Source: Pseudomonas luteola NBRC 103146
GTDB lineage: Bacteria; Pseudomonadota; Gammaproteobacteria; Pseudomonadales; Pseudomonadaceae
NCBI RefSeq assembly: GCF_002091675.1
Contig: NZ_BDAE01000006.1
Span: forward strand, 62,001 to 126,000
Direction: 5' to 3'
Length of the DNA stretch: 64,000 bases
The notes beneath the pieces were generated by a model. It was not told the DNA's origin. It ran no database searches and saw only the letters and a list, made by a program, of their open reading frames with translations. Each line of letters begins with the position of its first letter. Within the stretch, counting starts at the first letter, position 1. Positions 38,286-47,621 of the stretch are shown piece after piece. The position numbers were made by a program, and so were the translations under genes.

Positions 38286-40511
38286 TCAGGCAGCAGAGCG
38301 GTCGAGTTCATCTCTCAGGGTTTGCGCCAGGGTCTTCAAATCGTAGGGTTTGGAAAGGACCTTGAAGCCATAATCCTTTACCGCGTGCTCGGTATAACCG
38401 GTGGCCAATACAATCGGCAGACCTGGATCGCGCTCGCGTAGCGCCAACGCCAGTCCGACGCCGTCCAGACGGCCAGGCATAATGATGTCGGAAAAGATGA
38501 TGTTGGGTCGTACGCTGGGCGAGCCGGACAGCATCGTTTCGTACCGCTGCAAGGCCTCGTCGGCATTGGCGGCTGTGGTTACCTCAAACCCCAACTCCTC
38601 CAGCATCGGTCCGACCACCTCCCTCACCTGCTCGTCATCATCCACCAGCAACACCCGGGCAGACGCAACAGGCAACACGCTGTCGGAAGCGGCCTCCTGG
38701 TGCTCGATCAATACGGCCTCCCCTAGGGGCAGCATGATTGTAAGGGTCGTGCCTACGCCTACAGCGCTTTCGATCAGCACTGTCCCCCGCGCTTGCCTGG
38801 CAAACCCATAGACCTGGGCAAGCCCAAGCCCAGTACCTTGCCCCACCTCCTTGGTCGTGAAGAACGGCTCCATGGCCCTGGCCTGCACATCTTCACTCAT
38901 GCCATGGCCATTATCCTTCACGCACAACGCCACGTATTCTCCCCCTGCCAACCCCTCTACTTCACCGGTCTGGATTACCTTACGCACCAGCGAGACGGTG
39001 ATTTCGCCGCCATCAGGCATGGCATCGCGGGAGTTGAATACCATGTTCAAGACGGCGAGCTCGCATTGAAGCGGATCGAGGAATACCGACCAGGACTGGT
39101 CCGGTATTTCCAGCGTGAGCCTTATACGGCTGGGCAAGGCGCCATCCAGCAGATCGCCCATACCCATCAGGACCGTACGCAGGTCCACTGTACGAGCCTC
39201 ATCAACCCGGCTGCGACTGAACGCCATGAGCTGGCGAGTCAACTTGGTGCCCCGCTCGACAGACCGGCTGCAGGCTTCGATCGCTTTTTGGGCGCGGGGC
39301 GTCGTAGCTGACTTCTCAGCCAGCGCCAACCCCATGGTTAGCGTTTGCAGCAGGTTATTGAAGTCGTGAGCAATACCGCCGGTGAGGCGCCCCAGAGATT
39401 CCAGTTTCTGCCCTTGCAGCAACGCCTTCTGCGAGCGCTCGGCCTGAGCAACCGCCTCATCCACCCGCTGGTTCATCTTGGCGTTGGCGCTCTGTATTTC
39501 CTCGCTGGCCTTTGCCAGTACGCTGGCAGTGCGGTCCGTTTCAACCATGCCTGTTGCAATGGGCTTGATCGCCTCGCCCCGGCCCAGCGCCTGGGCCGTC
39601 TGATCCAGCAGGCGAAGCGGCTGCGCGATTCTGCGCCCCATCCAGAAGGCCAGAAGAATAGCGCACCCCAACAGAATCAGTGATCCTACGATGACAGCAA
39701 TCGAGGCATGAATAGCCGTACGCTGAATTTCCGCGCGTGGGAGGCCAATAACCACTGACCACCCCGACAAGGGTGCCTTGCTGAAGAAAGAGCGCATGGG
39801 CATGCCTTCCAGCGAGACCGAATCGAGAAACCCTTCACTATCGACCATCAGTCGATCCATCAAGGGGCCTGAAGCCTGTCTTCCTACAAAGTCCTGCGGA
39901 CGGCTACTTCTGGTTACGACTTGAGCCTTGGAATCCATGACAACGCCCAGCCAAGTCTGGGGCAGCTGCTGCTCTTTAAGCACCGTATCCATCTGCGAGG
40001 CAAACGAGCCCATTGCAATAAAGTAGGCGACCTGCCCATCACGAAAAACAGGCCGCCGGACCGCAAAGCTGTACTCTTTCCCCACAGGCGCGACATACAG
40101 TCCACTCACCAGTAACGGCTTGTTGAAGTCGGTGGCATTGATTTCAGCGTTAATGCTATGGGGAAGGTCTGCACCAAAAGGTCTACGGGTATTGATCAGC
40201 TGTTGGCCGTCCAGGTCGAACAGGATGATGGAGTTTTCCCAGGTCTGGGTAATCCGTCGCGCATGCTTGTAGAAGGCCTCAAGGTCGTTGCGCTCAAGGG
40301 AAGGCGAAATGGCCAGAGTCGAGATAATGGCATCACGCCTGAGCAGATCACGGTCAACGGCCAGCGAAAGCGCCCGGGTTGTGGCCCGCATGCTTTCTTC
40401 CACCTTGCTTCGCTGATCCTGGTAGACGTAGTAGATGGCGAATGTAGAAGCCAACAGTGTCGGAGCCAAGATGGCTATTACCAGCGTAATAAGCTTGGCG
40501 CGGATCGACAT
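38286..40511 (-). CDS. Hybrid sensor histidine kinase/response regulator
   Basis: This 741-residue membrane kinase has TM1 at about 8-28, a periplasmic double-Cache-like region at 30-265 (FDLDGQQLINTRRPFG, YSFAVRRPVFRDGQ), TM2 at about 270-291, then a HAMP-like/coiled region to 370. HisKA follows with phospho-acceptor His382 in GGIAHDFNNLLQT, then HATPase (NMVFNSRDAMPDGG, DNGHGMSED, GQGTGLGLAQVYG). The C-terminal receiver has Asp675 (IIFSDIIMPG). The HDFNN phosphorylation box marks the subclass often paired with CheY-like regulators. No partner regulator is adjacent and the signal is unknown; Cache domains usually bind small molecules. Confidence 0.92.
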   Translation of the reverse strand: MSIRAKLITLVIAILAPTLLASTFAIYYVYQDQRSKVEESMRATTRALSLAVDRDLLRRDAIISTLAISPSLERNDLEAFYKHARRITQTWENSIILFDLDGQQLINTRRPFGADLPHSINAEINATDFNKPLLVSGLYVAPVGKEYSFAVRRPVFRDGQVAYFIAMGSFASQMDTVLKEQQLPQTWLGVVMDSKAQVVTRSSRPQDFVGRQASGPLMDRLMVDSEGFLDSVSLEGMPMRSFFSKAPLSGWSVVIGLPRAEIQRTAIHASIAVIVGSLILLGCAILLAFWMGRRIAQPLRLLDQTAQALGRGEAIKPIATGMVETDRTASVLAKASEEIQSANAKMNQRVDEAVAQAERSQKALLQGQKLESLGRLTGGIAHDFNNLLQTLTMGLALAEKSATTPRAQKAIEACSRSVERGTKLTRQLMAFSRSRVDEARTVDLRTVLMGMGDLLDGALPSRIRLTLEIPDQSWSVFLDPLQCELAVLNMVFNSRDAMPDGGEITVSLVRKVIQTGEVEGLAGGEYVALCVKDNGHGMSEDVQARAMEPFFTTKEVGQGTGLGLAQVYGFARQARGTVLIESAVGVGTTLTIMLPLGEAVLIEHQEAASDSVLPVASARVLLVDDDEQVREVVGPMLEELGFEVTTAANADEALQRYETMLSGSPSVRPNIIFSDIIMPGRLDGVGLALALRERDPGLPIVLATGYTEHAVKDYGFKVLSKPYDLKTLAQTLRDELDRSAA

Positions 40512-40713
40512 ACTGCTGCGACCTTATTCAAAGGTGAATATGCTTGAAATTCTAGGCCCCTTTAGGGAGTTTGACTATTACTAGCCAAGGGCCTTCTAGC
40601 GCCTCCTGTATCAGGATGCACCGCCCGCTGCCCTGCTGCGCCTTTTCTAAAAATGAACTCTTATGCCAGGCGGTGTTGTCGACTGGACAGTACTAGCAGC
40701 CAGGCATTTCTTC

Positions 40714-41436
40714 ATGTGTGGACGATTTGCGCAATACCGGACCGCCATAGACTATATCGAGGCGCTCAAGACATCGGTCGAATTTGCAGGCGGACTCGAC
40801 CCCATGCCCATTGGCCGTTACAACGTGGCACCTGGCACCCGGGTGCAATTGCTGCATGAAGAGGCCGAAGGCATCCGCTTCGATCCAGTGCCGTGGGGAT
40901 ATGCACCCTTTTGGGCGCGTGATCCCGAGTCACACAAGCCAAAGCGGCCTCCTGTCATCAATGCCCGTGTAGAAACAGCGGCCACCAGTAAAATGTTTCG
41001 CAGCCTGTGGAAGCATGGAAAATCACTGGTAGCAGCTGATGGCTGGTATGAATGGAAAAAGGATGCCGATGACCCCAAGCGCAAGCAGCCTTACTTCATC
41101 AAGCTGAAGTCAGACGAGCCGATGTTCTTTGCCGCCATTGGACAGTTTCATCGGACCGACCAACACGAACATGAAGATGATGGCTTCGTCATCATCACGG
41201 CGGCTGCCGATGAAGGCATGATCGACATTCATGACCGACGGCCGCTGGTATTGACGCCTGAAGCGGCCCGGGAATGGATAGAGCCAGACCTCTCACCCGA
41301 GCGCGCCGAGGAAATCGCCCAGGACGGCGCGATTTCTGTCGATCAGTTCGAGTGGTATCCGGTGAACAAGGCTGTCGGCAGTGTTCGTAACGACAGCCCT
41401 GCCCTGCTTGAGCGAGAACCCAAACCGTTGGTGTAA
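40714..41436 (+). CDS. yedK: SRAP-domain protein YedK (abasic-site shielding)
   Basis: SRAP/HMCES proteins cross-link through Cys2 to abasic sites in single-stranded DNA and protect them. The 240-residue protein must start at 40714 so that Cys2 is exposed after Met removal (MCGRFAQYRT). Longer frames to 40663 would destroy the mechanism. Other conserved elements are the PIGRYNVAPGTRV loop, VINARVETAATSKMFR, the catalytic-Glu block AADGWYEWKK, and IDIHDRRPLVLTPE with the active-site His. Confidence 0.93.
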   Translation: MCGRFAQYRTAIDYIEALKTSVEFAGGLDPMPIGRYNVAPGTRVQLLHEEAEGIRFDPVPWGYAPFWARDPESHKPKRPPVINARVETAATSKMFRSLWKHGKSLVAADGWYEWKKDADDPKRKQPYFIKLKSDEPMFFAAIGQFHRTDQHEHEDDGFVIITAAADEGMIDIHDRRPLVLTPEAAREWIEPDLSPERAEEIAQDGAISVDQFEWYPVNKAVGSVRNDSPALLEREPKPLV

Positions 41437-41445
41437 GCCAATCAG

Positions 41446-41466
41446 AAGCCCGACAGCGCCGGGCTT
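41446..41466. terminator. Terminator between convergent yedK and porin genes
   Basis: AAGCCCG (41446-41452) pairs with CGGGCTT (41460-41466) in the 36-bp gap between the convergent genes. Only three T follow on the plus strand; it is probably used from both sides. Confidence 0.6.
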
Positions 41467-41472
41467 TCGTAT

Positions 41473-42834
41473 TCAGAAGATGTCGAGTGGGTAATCCGCG
41501 ATCAAGCGGAACTCGTTGACCGACCCGCCCGTCGAGGCAGCGCCACGGTGCCACGCCTGACGAACGCGCAGGGATAGATCCTTTGCCGGCCCCTCCTGAA
41601 CGACATACTTGGCCTCCAGGTTGGTTTCACGCTCCTTGTCATTATGATCATAGGCATAACCTGTTACCGCACCCGCCTCGTCTCGGGATACGTAGGCACC
41701 GCCAGCGTCCGCATGAGTACCGTCGATGTCATAGCCATAGATGTAGCGGGCCATGAAGCTCAGACCTGGCACGCCATAGGACGTCATGTCCAGATCGTAA
41801 CGCGCCTGCCAGGACTTTTCATTCGGTGCGTTGAAGTCAGACCACTGGATCGAGTTGGCCAGGAAGATCGAATCACCGCCGCCGCCTGCGCCATTGTTAC
41901 CGAAGCCTACGTAATCAAAGGGCGTATCGCCGTGAATGCGCTGGTGCGCCAGCGTAAAGGTATGCGCGCCTAGGTTATAGGCCGCTGCCAGAGACCAGGC
42001 CGTGTTACTGATGGAGCCCGCCTCGGCACGCCCTTCATCATTGGTACGGTAAATGTTGAAGTCGAAGGTTAGCGACTGATCATCCTGCAAGGGCAGCGCA
42101 TAGTTAACGTTACCGTAGTATTGACGCCAGAGGTCCTGGAATTCCGAGCCATACAGCGAGACACTGAGGTTGTCATTAACCTGATAGGCGCCACCCAGGT
42201 AGTCGACCTTGCGGGTCTCGACGCCAGCATAGGTCGCCCACAATCCGCCATCAGTGCTGGTAGAGGTTGGTTCGGTACCCGCCGTGAAATGCCCCAGGTC
42301 CAGAGTCAGACCATCGATTTCCTTGCTAATGATGTTCAGACCACGTGCAGTCTGCGGCAACAGCCGACTACCACCTGCCGCGAAGACCGGGGCCGTCGGC
42401 TGCATTTCGCCATACTTCAGAATAGTGTTGGAGATTCGTAGCTTTACCGCGCCGCCAGCCTTTGAATATTCATCCTGCGTTTCGCCGCTCGAGTTGACCT
42501 GGACATTGCCGCTGCCAGCATGGCCATTACCGCCGTCGAGTTTAAGCGCAAGATACCCGAAGGCATCTACCCCGAAACCTACCGTTCCTTGGGTGAACCC
42601 CGATTCATAATTGGCGAGAAGACCATAGGACCAATCGCGAGGATCACGCTGGTTATGCGCGTTTTCGTGGTGGCCATCGCCTTTGACCTGGCGATTGAAG
42701 TACATGCTGCGATTCAGGAGCTGAAGATGGCTGTCTTTGATAAATCCATTGGAATCCGCTTGACCGGCGAAGGCCATTGTACTGCTGCAAGCCATTAACG
42801 AGAGGGTTAGCGTGCTCAGTCTGAAGGTCTTCAT
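41473..42834 (-). CDS. OprD-family outer-membrane porin
   Basis: This 453-residue protein is an 18-strand substrate-specific porin of the Pseudomonas OprD/OpdX family. It has a signal peptide (LTLSLMACSSTMAFA, cleavage near residue 23), then GFIKDSHLQLLNRSMYFNR. The family blocks RDWSYGLLANYESGFTQGTVGFGVDAFGY, LRISNTILKYGEMQPTAPVFA and SWQARYDLDMTSYGVPGLSFMARYI are split here across the protein. It ends in Phe, as outer-membrane barrels do (DYPLDIF). It is divergent from an MHS-type MFS transporter 613 bp away; the pair may take up a common carboxylate, which is inference. Confidence 0.9.
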   Translation of the reverse strand: MKTFRLSTLTLSLMACSSTMAFAGQADSNGFIKDSHLQLLNRSMYFNRQVKGDGHHENAHNQRDPRDWSYGLLANYESGFTQGTVGFGVDAFGYLALKLDGGNGHAGSGNVQVNSSGETQDEYSKAGGAVKLRISNTILKYGEMQPTAPVFAAGGSRLLPQTARGLNIISKEIDGLTLDLGHFTAGTEPTSTSTDGGLWATYAGVETRKVDYLGGAYQVNDNLSVSLYGSEFQDLWRQYYGNVNYALPLQDDQSLTFDFNIYRTNDEGRAEAGSISNTAWSLAAAYNLGAHTFTLAHQRIHGDTPFDYVGFGNNGAGGGGDSIFLANSIQWSDFNAPNEKSWQARYDLDMTSYGVPGLSFMARYIYGYDIDGTHADAGGAYVSRDEAGAVTGYAYDHNDKERETNLEAKYVVQEGPAKDLSLRVRQAWHRGAASTGGSVNEFRLIADYPLDIF

Positions 42835-43447
42835 CAGGGGTGGCTCTCCTTAAAAATGGTGCACCGTAAAAATCGAGAGGTGCAAGATCTCATTGGCAGT
42901 CGAGACTCAATTCATTTGTCGTTTGTCTTTATGGTACGCATCGCTTTCCACGGCTCGGCAATTCAGCCAAAAGCCCGGTGCAGACGACGCGCTGCCCGCT
43001 CAGTGTGCCATTAAATTGCTTAGCAAACTAACCTTATAGGCACACCGGTGCCGGCCGAGATGTGCTGTCTTAGCAGAGCTAAACGGGACAGTTAAAGCCG
43101 AACCCGCTGAATGAACGGGTTGAATCCTCCTCACTACGCCCAAACGGTCACATTTTGCAAAAGCGAAACTGATGGGGCACAAACCCGCTGTCGGCCAAGC
43201 GATTTTGTAAGCGCCAAGGCTTGCCGAAAGGCGGACCCACGTCCGTCTGGCGTCTCAAGCCAGAGCCTGCCCCTCTTGCTTTTCCAAAATAGTGATGCCA
43301 GACACCCATAACTGGAAATGCGCATGCTGACAAGCCTTGCCGTAAGGTAGCAATTACACATATGGTTACAAGTGTGTGACTCAAAAGAGCCTGATATTTG
43401 TAACCAGATACGTCAGGGCCGATTATTCCAACATCGAGTGTGTACCC
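42835..43447. other. Regulatory/intergenic region between porin and MFS genes
   Basis: This 613-bp spacer contains no credible gene. Small hairpins occur at 43070-43082 (TTAGC-aga-GCTAA) and 43101-43121 (AACCCG/CGGGTT with a 9-nt loop). Overlapping minus-strand frames at 43000-43384 in different phases look like chance openings. Both divergent promoters should be here. The length is greater than needed for two promoters alone. Confidence 0.45.
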
Positions 43448-44737
43448 ATGGCGAACAACTCCAAAGGCAAAGCCATCTTCCGGGTTGTCAGCGGCAACTT
43501 CCTGGAAATGTACGATTTCATGGTGTATGGCTTCTATGCCACCGCCATTGCCAAAACCTTCTTCCCCGGCGACAACCCCCTCGCCTCGCTCATGCTGTCC
43601 CTGGCAACCTTCGGAGCGGGCTTTCTGATGCGTCCTCTAGGCGCCATCTTTCTAGGGGCATATATCGACCGTCATGGCCGTCGCAAGGGATTGGTCATCA
43701 CATTGGCCCTGATGGCCACCGGAACCTTGCTGATTGGACTGGTGCCCGGCTATGCCACGCTGGGCGTGCTTGCGCCCATCCTGGTATTGCTGGGTCGTCT
43801 TTTGCAGGGTTTCTCGGCGGGTGTCGAACTGGGTGGTGTATCCGTTTATCTAGCCGAGATCGCAACGCCCGGCCGCCGCGGCTTCTTTGTCAGCTGGCAG
43901 TCAGCCAGCCAGCAGGTAGCGGTGGTCTTTGCCGGCCTGCTGGGCGTCATGCTCAATCGTCTCCTGTCTCCAGAAGACATGGGTGACTGGGGCTGGCGTA
44001 TTCCCTTCCTGATTGGCTGCCTGATCGTACCCGTGCTGTTCATCATTCGCCGTTCGCTGGAGGAGTCGCCCGAGTTCCAGGCGCGTCACCACCGTCCTAC
44101 TCTGGGCGAGGTAATCCGCTCCATTGGCAGCAACTTCGGTCTGATCATCGCCGGGATGGCCATGGTCTCGATGACCACAGCATCCTTCTACCTGATCACC
44201 GCCTATACCCCGACCTTTGGCAAGACCGAACTGCACCTGAGCGACATTGACAGTTTGTTGGTCACCATGTGCGTAGGAGTTTCGAACTTCATCTGGTTGC
44301 CTGTGATGGGTTCGCTATCGGACCGGATCGGGCGTCGCCCCTTGCTGATCGTAGCAACGGTTCTGGCTATCTTTACCGCCTACCCTGCGCTGATCTGGTT
44401 AACGAACGAACCCTCGTTCACCCGTCTGCTGCTAGTCGAACTGTGGCTGTCCTTCCTGTATGGCAGCTATAACGGCGCGATGGTCGTGGCCCTGGCTGAG
44501 GTCATGCCGGCTGACGTACGGACTACAGGCTTTTCGTTGGCCTACAGTCTGGCCACGGCGACCTTTGGCGGCTTCACCCCGGTCATCTGTACCTGGCTGA
44601 TCCATACCCTGGATAACCGTGCCGCACCGGGCATCTGGCTGACGTTGGCGGCCGTACTTGGCCTGACGGCTACGCTGGTTCTGTTCCGCCGCAAGGATCT
44701 GCAGGGCGCGGGTCAGCAGGCACTGAGCTCGCAGTAA
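43448..44737 (+). CDS. MFS transporter, metabolite:H+ symporter (citrate/tricarballylate-like)
   Basis: This 429-residue 12-helix permease of the metabolite:H+ symporter group has the N-terminal [20 protein letters not shown], the loop 2-3 motif [24 protein letters not shown] on helix 5 and [14 protein letters not shown] between helices 8 and 9. It is most like citrate (CitA/CitH) and tricarballylate (TcuC) symporters; the substrate is not proven. The ATG at 43448 was chosen over an open frame from 43376 because [18 protein letters not shown] is the natural start. It is divergent from the OprD porin. Confidence 0.88.
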   Translation: MANNSKGKAIFRVVSGNFLEMYDFMVYGFYATAIAKTFFPGDNPLASLMLSLATFGAGFLMRPLGAIFLGAYIDRHGRRKGLVITLALMATGTLLIGLVPGYATLGVLAPILVLLGRLLQGFSAGVELGGVSVYLAEIATPGRRGFFVSWQSASQQVAVVFAGLLGVMLNRLLSPEDMGDWGWRIPFLIGCLIVPVLFIIRRSLEESPEFQARHHRPTLGEVIRSIGSNFGLIIAGMAMVSMTTASFYLITAYTPTFGKTELHLSDIDSLLVTMCVGVSNFIWLPVMGSLSDRIGRRPLLIVATVLAIFTAYPALIWLTNEPSFTRLLLVELWLSFLYGSYNGAMVVALAEVMPADVRTTGFSLAYSLATATFGGFTPVICTWLIHTLDNRAAPGIWLTLAAVLGLTATLVLFRRKDLQGAGQQALSSQ

Positions 44738-44746
44738 CTCTCCCTG

Positions 44747-44782
44747 GCAGGGCATGAAACGCTATACCGCTTCATGCCCTGC
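44747..44782 (+). terminator. Strong hairpin terminator after MFS gene
   Basis: A 12-bp perfect stem, GCAGGGCATGAA (44747-44758) with TTCATGCCCTGC (44771-44782), 10 nt after the stop. No T tract is obvious. Confidence 0.65.
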
Positions 44783-45014
44783 ACGCGCTACCCTCCGCTT
44801 GTCTGCCGCTGAAATTCTTTGATTCAGTGTGTGCACCATCCCTTGAATCGCGGGTCGAAGGCCACATTAAAAGGCTGATTATTCAGCATCAATGACCCGA
44901 CGCCACGATTCCATCATGCCAGCCCGCAAAATACTGCATGATGGACACTCAGGTTGAATCTGATGTCCATGAGGTACGCGTCTGGCGACCTCGCTCTTCT
45001 TACGAGGATAAGCA

Positions 45015-45854
45015 ATGCCTGCATCTGTTATTGCCGAGCTTTTACAACAGCATGAACGCGAGTTGTTAGAGGAATGGATCACTGCGCAACGCTCAGCAGG
45101 TATTCGTACCGATCTGATTGATGAAGAAACGGTCAAGAGCAACTCCAGAGAAATGCTCAAGCTATTGACCGTTGCGGCTGCCGAAGGCCTGGATGATCTT
45201 CATCATGACCAATGGACCCCGGTCAAAGCCATGCTGGATCGTCTGTCTCGCAGCCAGAGCCGGCAGGGATTCTCACCGTCTGAAACGGCAACTTTTGTCT
45301 TCTCGCTGAAAGAGCCTCTTTTTGCACGGATTCAAGCGCAGTGCGCCAATCCCGTAGAAGTGGTATGGATTGCCAGCAAATTACTGGACAAGCTCGGCCT
45401 GTACTGTGTTGAAAGCCACATGGAAAGCCGGGAGGCGATTATTCGCGAGCAGCAGGAAAGCATGCTGGAGCTGTCGACCCCTGTCGTTGAACTCTGGAAA
45501 GGCATCCTGGCCATCCCCCTGATCGGCTCGCTCGACAGCAACCGTACCCAGATCGTGATGGAGGCCCTGCTGGAAAAGATCGTCCAGACCGAGTCCGACC
45601 TTGCCATTATCGATATTACCGGCGTGCCTACTGTGGACACCATGGTCGCCCAGCATCTGCTCAAGACAGTGACTGCCGCCAAGCTGATGGGCGCCAAGTG
45701 CATCATCAGCGGTATTCGTCCGCAAATCGCCGCCACCATCGTCCATCTGGGCGTAGAGCTCGGTGACGTCGTGACCAAAGCCTCGCTGGCCGATGCATTC
45801 CAGATGGCTCTGAAAGAGCTCAACGTTCGTCTCGTTTCTGCTACGGCACGCTAA
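45015..45854 (+). CDS. rsbR: RsbR-type stressosome sensor/scaffold (STAS domain)
   Basis: This 279-residue protein has an N-terminal globin-like helical sensor domain (residues ~1-145; ELLQQHERELLEEWITAQ, no obvious haem His motif) and a C-terminal STAS domain (~155-270). STAS landmarks are LSTPVVELWKGILAIPLIGSLD, AIIDITGVPTVDTMVAQHLL and SGIRPQIAATIVHLGVEL. By alignment in mind with Bacillus RsbRA, Thr209 (VDTM) corresponds to T205 and Ser175 (LDSNR) to T171, the RsbT phosphorylation sites. GAGG precedes the ATG. It is the first gene of a six-gene overlapping operon. The signal it senses is unknown. Confidence 0.92.
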   Translation: MPASVIAELLQQHERELLEEWITAQRSAGIRTDLIDEETVKSNSREMLKLLTVAAAEGLDDLHHDQWTPVKAMLDRLSRSQSRQGFSPSETATFVFSLKEPLFARIQAQCANPVEVVWIASKLLDKLGLYCVESHMESREAIIREQQESMLELSTPVVELWKGILAIPLIGSLDSNRTQIVMEALLEKIVQTESDLAIIDITGVPTVDTMVAQHLLKTVTAAKLMGAKCIISGIRPQIAATIVHLGVELGDVVTKASLADAFQMALKELNVRLVSATAR

Positions 45855-45863
45855 GGAGCCGCC

Positions 45864-46286
45864 ATGGTAGACAAGATCCCTATTCTCAAAATGGGCAAAT
45901 ACCTGCTCTTGTCCATCCAGGTCGACATGCACGACCAACTGGCCCTGGACCTGCAGGAGGATTTGACCAATCAAATCGTCAAGCACCGAGCCAAGGGCGT
46001 GCTGATCGATATCTCTTCCCTGGAGATCGTCGATTCGTTCATTGGCCGCATGCTGTCCCACATTGCCAATGTCTCTCGCATCCTTGACGCCAAGGTCATC
46101 GTCGTGGGCATGCAACCTGCCGTCGCAATCACGCTCGTCGAATTAGGCCTATCACTCGACGGCATTGCCACGGCACTGAATGTAGAAAAAGGGATGGCCC
46201 GTCTGGAACAGATGGTCGCGGATGATGAACTCCTGGAGCTAGAGCGTGGCGAAGAAAGACATACTTCCGCTGAAGCAGGAGACTGA
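45864..46286 (+). CDS. rsbS: RsbS-type stressosome scaffold (STAS domain)
   Basis: This 140-residue single STAS domain begins MVDKIPILKMGKYLLLSIQV, extremely close in pattern to Bacillus RsbS. Ser58 in SLEIVDSFIGRML matches the S59 phosphorylated by RsbT. GMQPAVAITLVELGLSLDGI is the other conserved block. The last ~25 residues (ELLELERGEERHTSAEAGD) extend beyond the domain because the gene overlaps rsbT by 41 nt. It forms the stressosome core with RsbR. Confidence 0.93.
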   Translation: MVDKIPILKMGKYLLLSIQVDMHDQLALDLQEDLTNQIVKHRAKGVLIDISSLEIVDSFIGRMLSHIANVSRILDAKVIVVGMQPAVAITLVELGLSLDGIATALNVEKGMARLEQMVADDELLELERGEERHTSAEAGD

Positions 46287-46644
46287 TATCGTCCTCATCC
46301 GGCAGCGTGTACGCCAATCTGCCGAGACAGCCAAGCTGGGGCTTGTCTCACAGACCAAGATCGTTACGGCCGCAAGCGAGATTGCCCGTAATGCTCTGAT
46401 TTACGGCGGCGGTGGCGAATGCGTGATCGAGGATACGATGCGTAACGGCCGCAGTGCCGTTCATCTGGTCATCACCGACCAGGGTAAGGGAATCGATGAC
46501 ATCAGCAAAGCCATGGTGGACGGCTATACCTCAGGCAATGGTCTGGGCCTGGGCCTGAGTGGAGCCAAGCGGCTGGTGGATGAATTCGCAATCGAAAGTG
46601 CACCCGGCCAGGGTACACGTGTGGAGTTGTGGAAGTGGCGTTGA
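46246..46644 (+). CDS. rsbT: RsbT-type serine/threonine kinase
   Basis: This 132-residue GHKL-fold kinase should phosphorylate RsbS and RsbR and, once freed, activate a downstream partner. The ATP site is visible as N-box ASEIARNALIYGGGG, G1 ITDQGKGIDD, and G2 GYTSGNGLGLGLSGAKRLVD. It starts with GTG at 46246 inside rsbS, with GGAG about 8 nt upstream. The stop overlaps the start region of the next gene. Length and order (R-S-T) match known stressosome modules. Confidence 0.93.
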   Translation: MAKKDILPLKQETDIVLIRQRVRQSAETAKLGLVSQTKIVTAASEIARNALIYGGGGECVIEDTMRNGRSAVHLVITDQGKGIDDISKAMVDGYTSGNGLGLGLSGAKRLVDEFAIESAPGQGTRVELWKWR

Positions 46645-47621
46645 CCCCATTGTATTGCAGCCAGACATTCTCGGTTTCCGATGTCGCCCACGTGGATGCT
46701 GCGCGCCGGGCAGTCATCCGCCATGCCCGCGAACTGACCGATGACGAAGAAGTGCTGGGCAAGCTGACCCTTGTTGTCCAGGAGCTGGCACGCAATCTGG
46801 TCAACCATGCCGGCGAAGGCGAGTTGTACCTGAGCCATAATAACCATGAGCTGGACCTGATCGCGGTCGATAGCGGTCCAGGCATGGTCAACGTGGCGCA
46901 GTGCCTGAGCGACAACTATTCCACCAAGGGTACGATGGGGGCCGGACTGGGGGCGATCCGGCGTATGTCTGATCGCTTCGATATCTACTCGCAGCCGGGC
47001 AAGGGCACTATTGTGTTTTCCCGAACGCAACTGGTGCCCTCGCCCCCAGGCAAGCGGTTTGAAGACGGTGTGTTGTGCACCCCGCATCCGCGGGAGGAAG
47101 TTTGTGGCGACAGCTGGGCTGTGCTGAACAACCGGATTATGGTGTGTGACGGGCTTGGGCATGGCACACAGGCTAGAGAAGCCAGTGCTAAGGCTCGGGA
47201 TATATTTCTCAACCACCCCACCGGCCTTCCCCTGACCGAGCTGATGGAGCGCATGCACCGTGCCCTGACAAGTACACGTGGTGCAGCCCTGGCCTTTGCT
47301 GAAATTCTACCGGAACAAGGCACTGTCAATTTCTGTGGTGTTGGCAACATTGCCGGCACCCTGATGGCAGATCGGCCGCGAAGCATGGTCTCGGCCAACG
47401 GTACTGTTGGCTACAAGATAGGCCGCGTACAATCCTTTTCCTATCCCTGGGATGAATCTACCGTGCTGGTCATGAATTCGGATGGTATCAATTCCCGGGT
47501 CAACCTTGCAGGGTATACCGGCCTGCTAGGCAAGCATCCCGCCATCATCGCCGCCCTGATTCATCGTGATTTCAAGCGTTCAACGGATGACGCCACGGCG
47601 CTGGTAGTACGTCATGCCTAA
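46629..47621 (+). CDS. ATPase-SpoIIE phosphatase fusion (RsbX-like, stressosome)
   Basis: This 330-residue protein joins two modules. Residues ~1-140 are an RsbW/RsbT-like GHKL ATPase (VVQELARNLVNHAGEGELYL, VDSGPGMVNV, STKGTMGAGLGAIRRMSDRF). Residues ~145-330 are a PP2C/SpoIIE phosphatase domain like RsbX (CGDSWAVLNNRIMVCDGLGHG, MNSDGINSR, STDDATALVVRHA). RsbX resets the stressosome by dephosphorylating RsbR/RsbS; the added ATPase could bind an anti-sigma antagonist or act as a second kinase. The start is uncertain: GTG 46629, GTG 46635 or TTG 46641. It overlaps rsbT and the next gene by 8-16 nt. Confidence 0.88.
   Translation: MEVALTPLYCSQTFSVSDVAHVDAARRAVIRHARELTDDEEVLGKLTLVVQELARNLVNHAGEGELYLSHNNHELDLIAVDSGPGMVNVAQCLSDNYSTKGTMGAGLGAIRRMSDRFDIYSQPGKGTIVFSRTQLVPSPPGKRFEDGVLCTPHPREEVCGDSWAVLNNRIMVCDGLGHGTQAREASAKARDIFLNHPTGLPLTELMERMHRALTSTRGAALAFAEILPEQGTVNFCGVGNIAGTLMADRPRSMVSANGTVGYKIGRVQSFSYPWDESTVLVMNSDGINSRVNLAGYTGLLGKHPAIIAALIHRDFKRSTDDATALVVRHA

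Noticed and set aside
43000..43384. Overlapping minus-strand frames of 60-78 codons
   Set aside because: Three different phases are open at once with no ribosome site; most likely chance openings.
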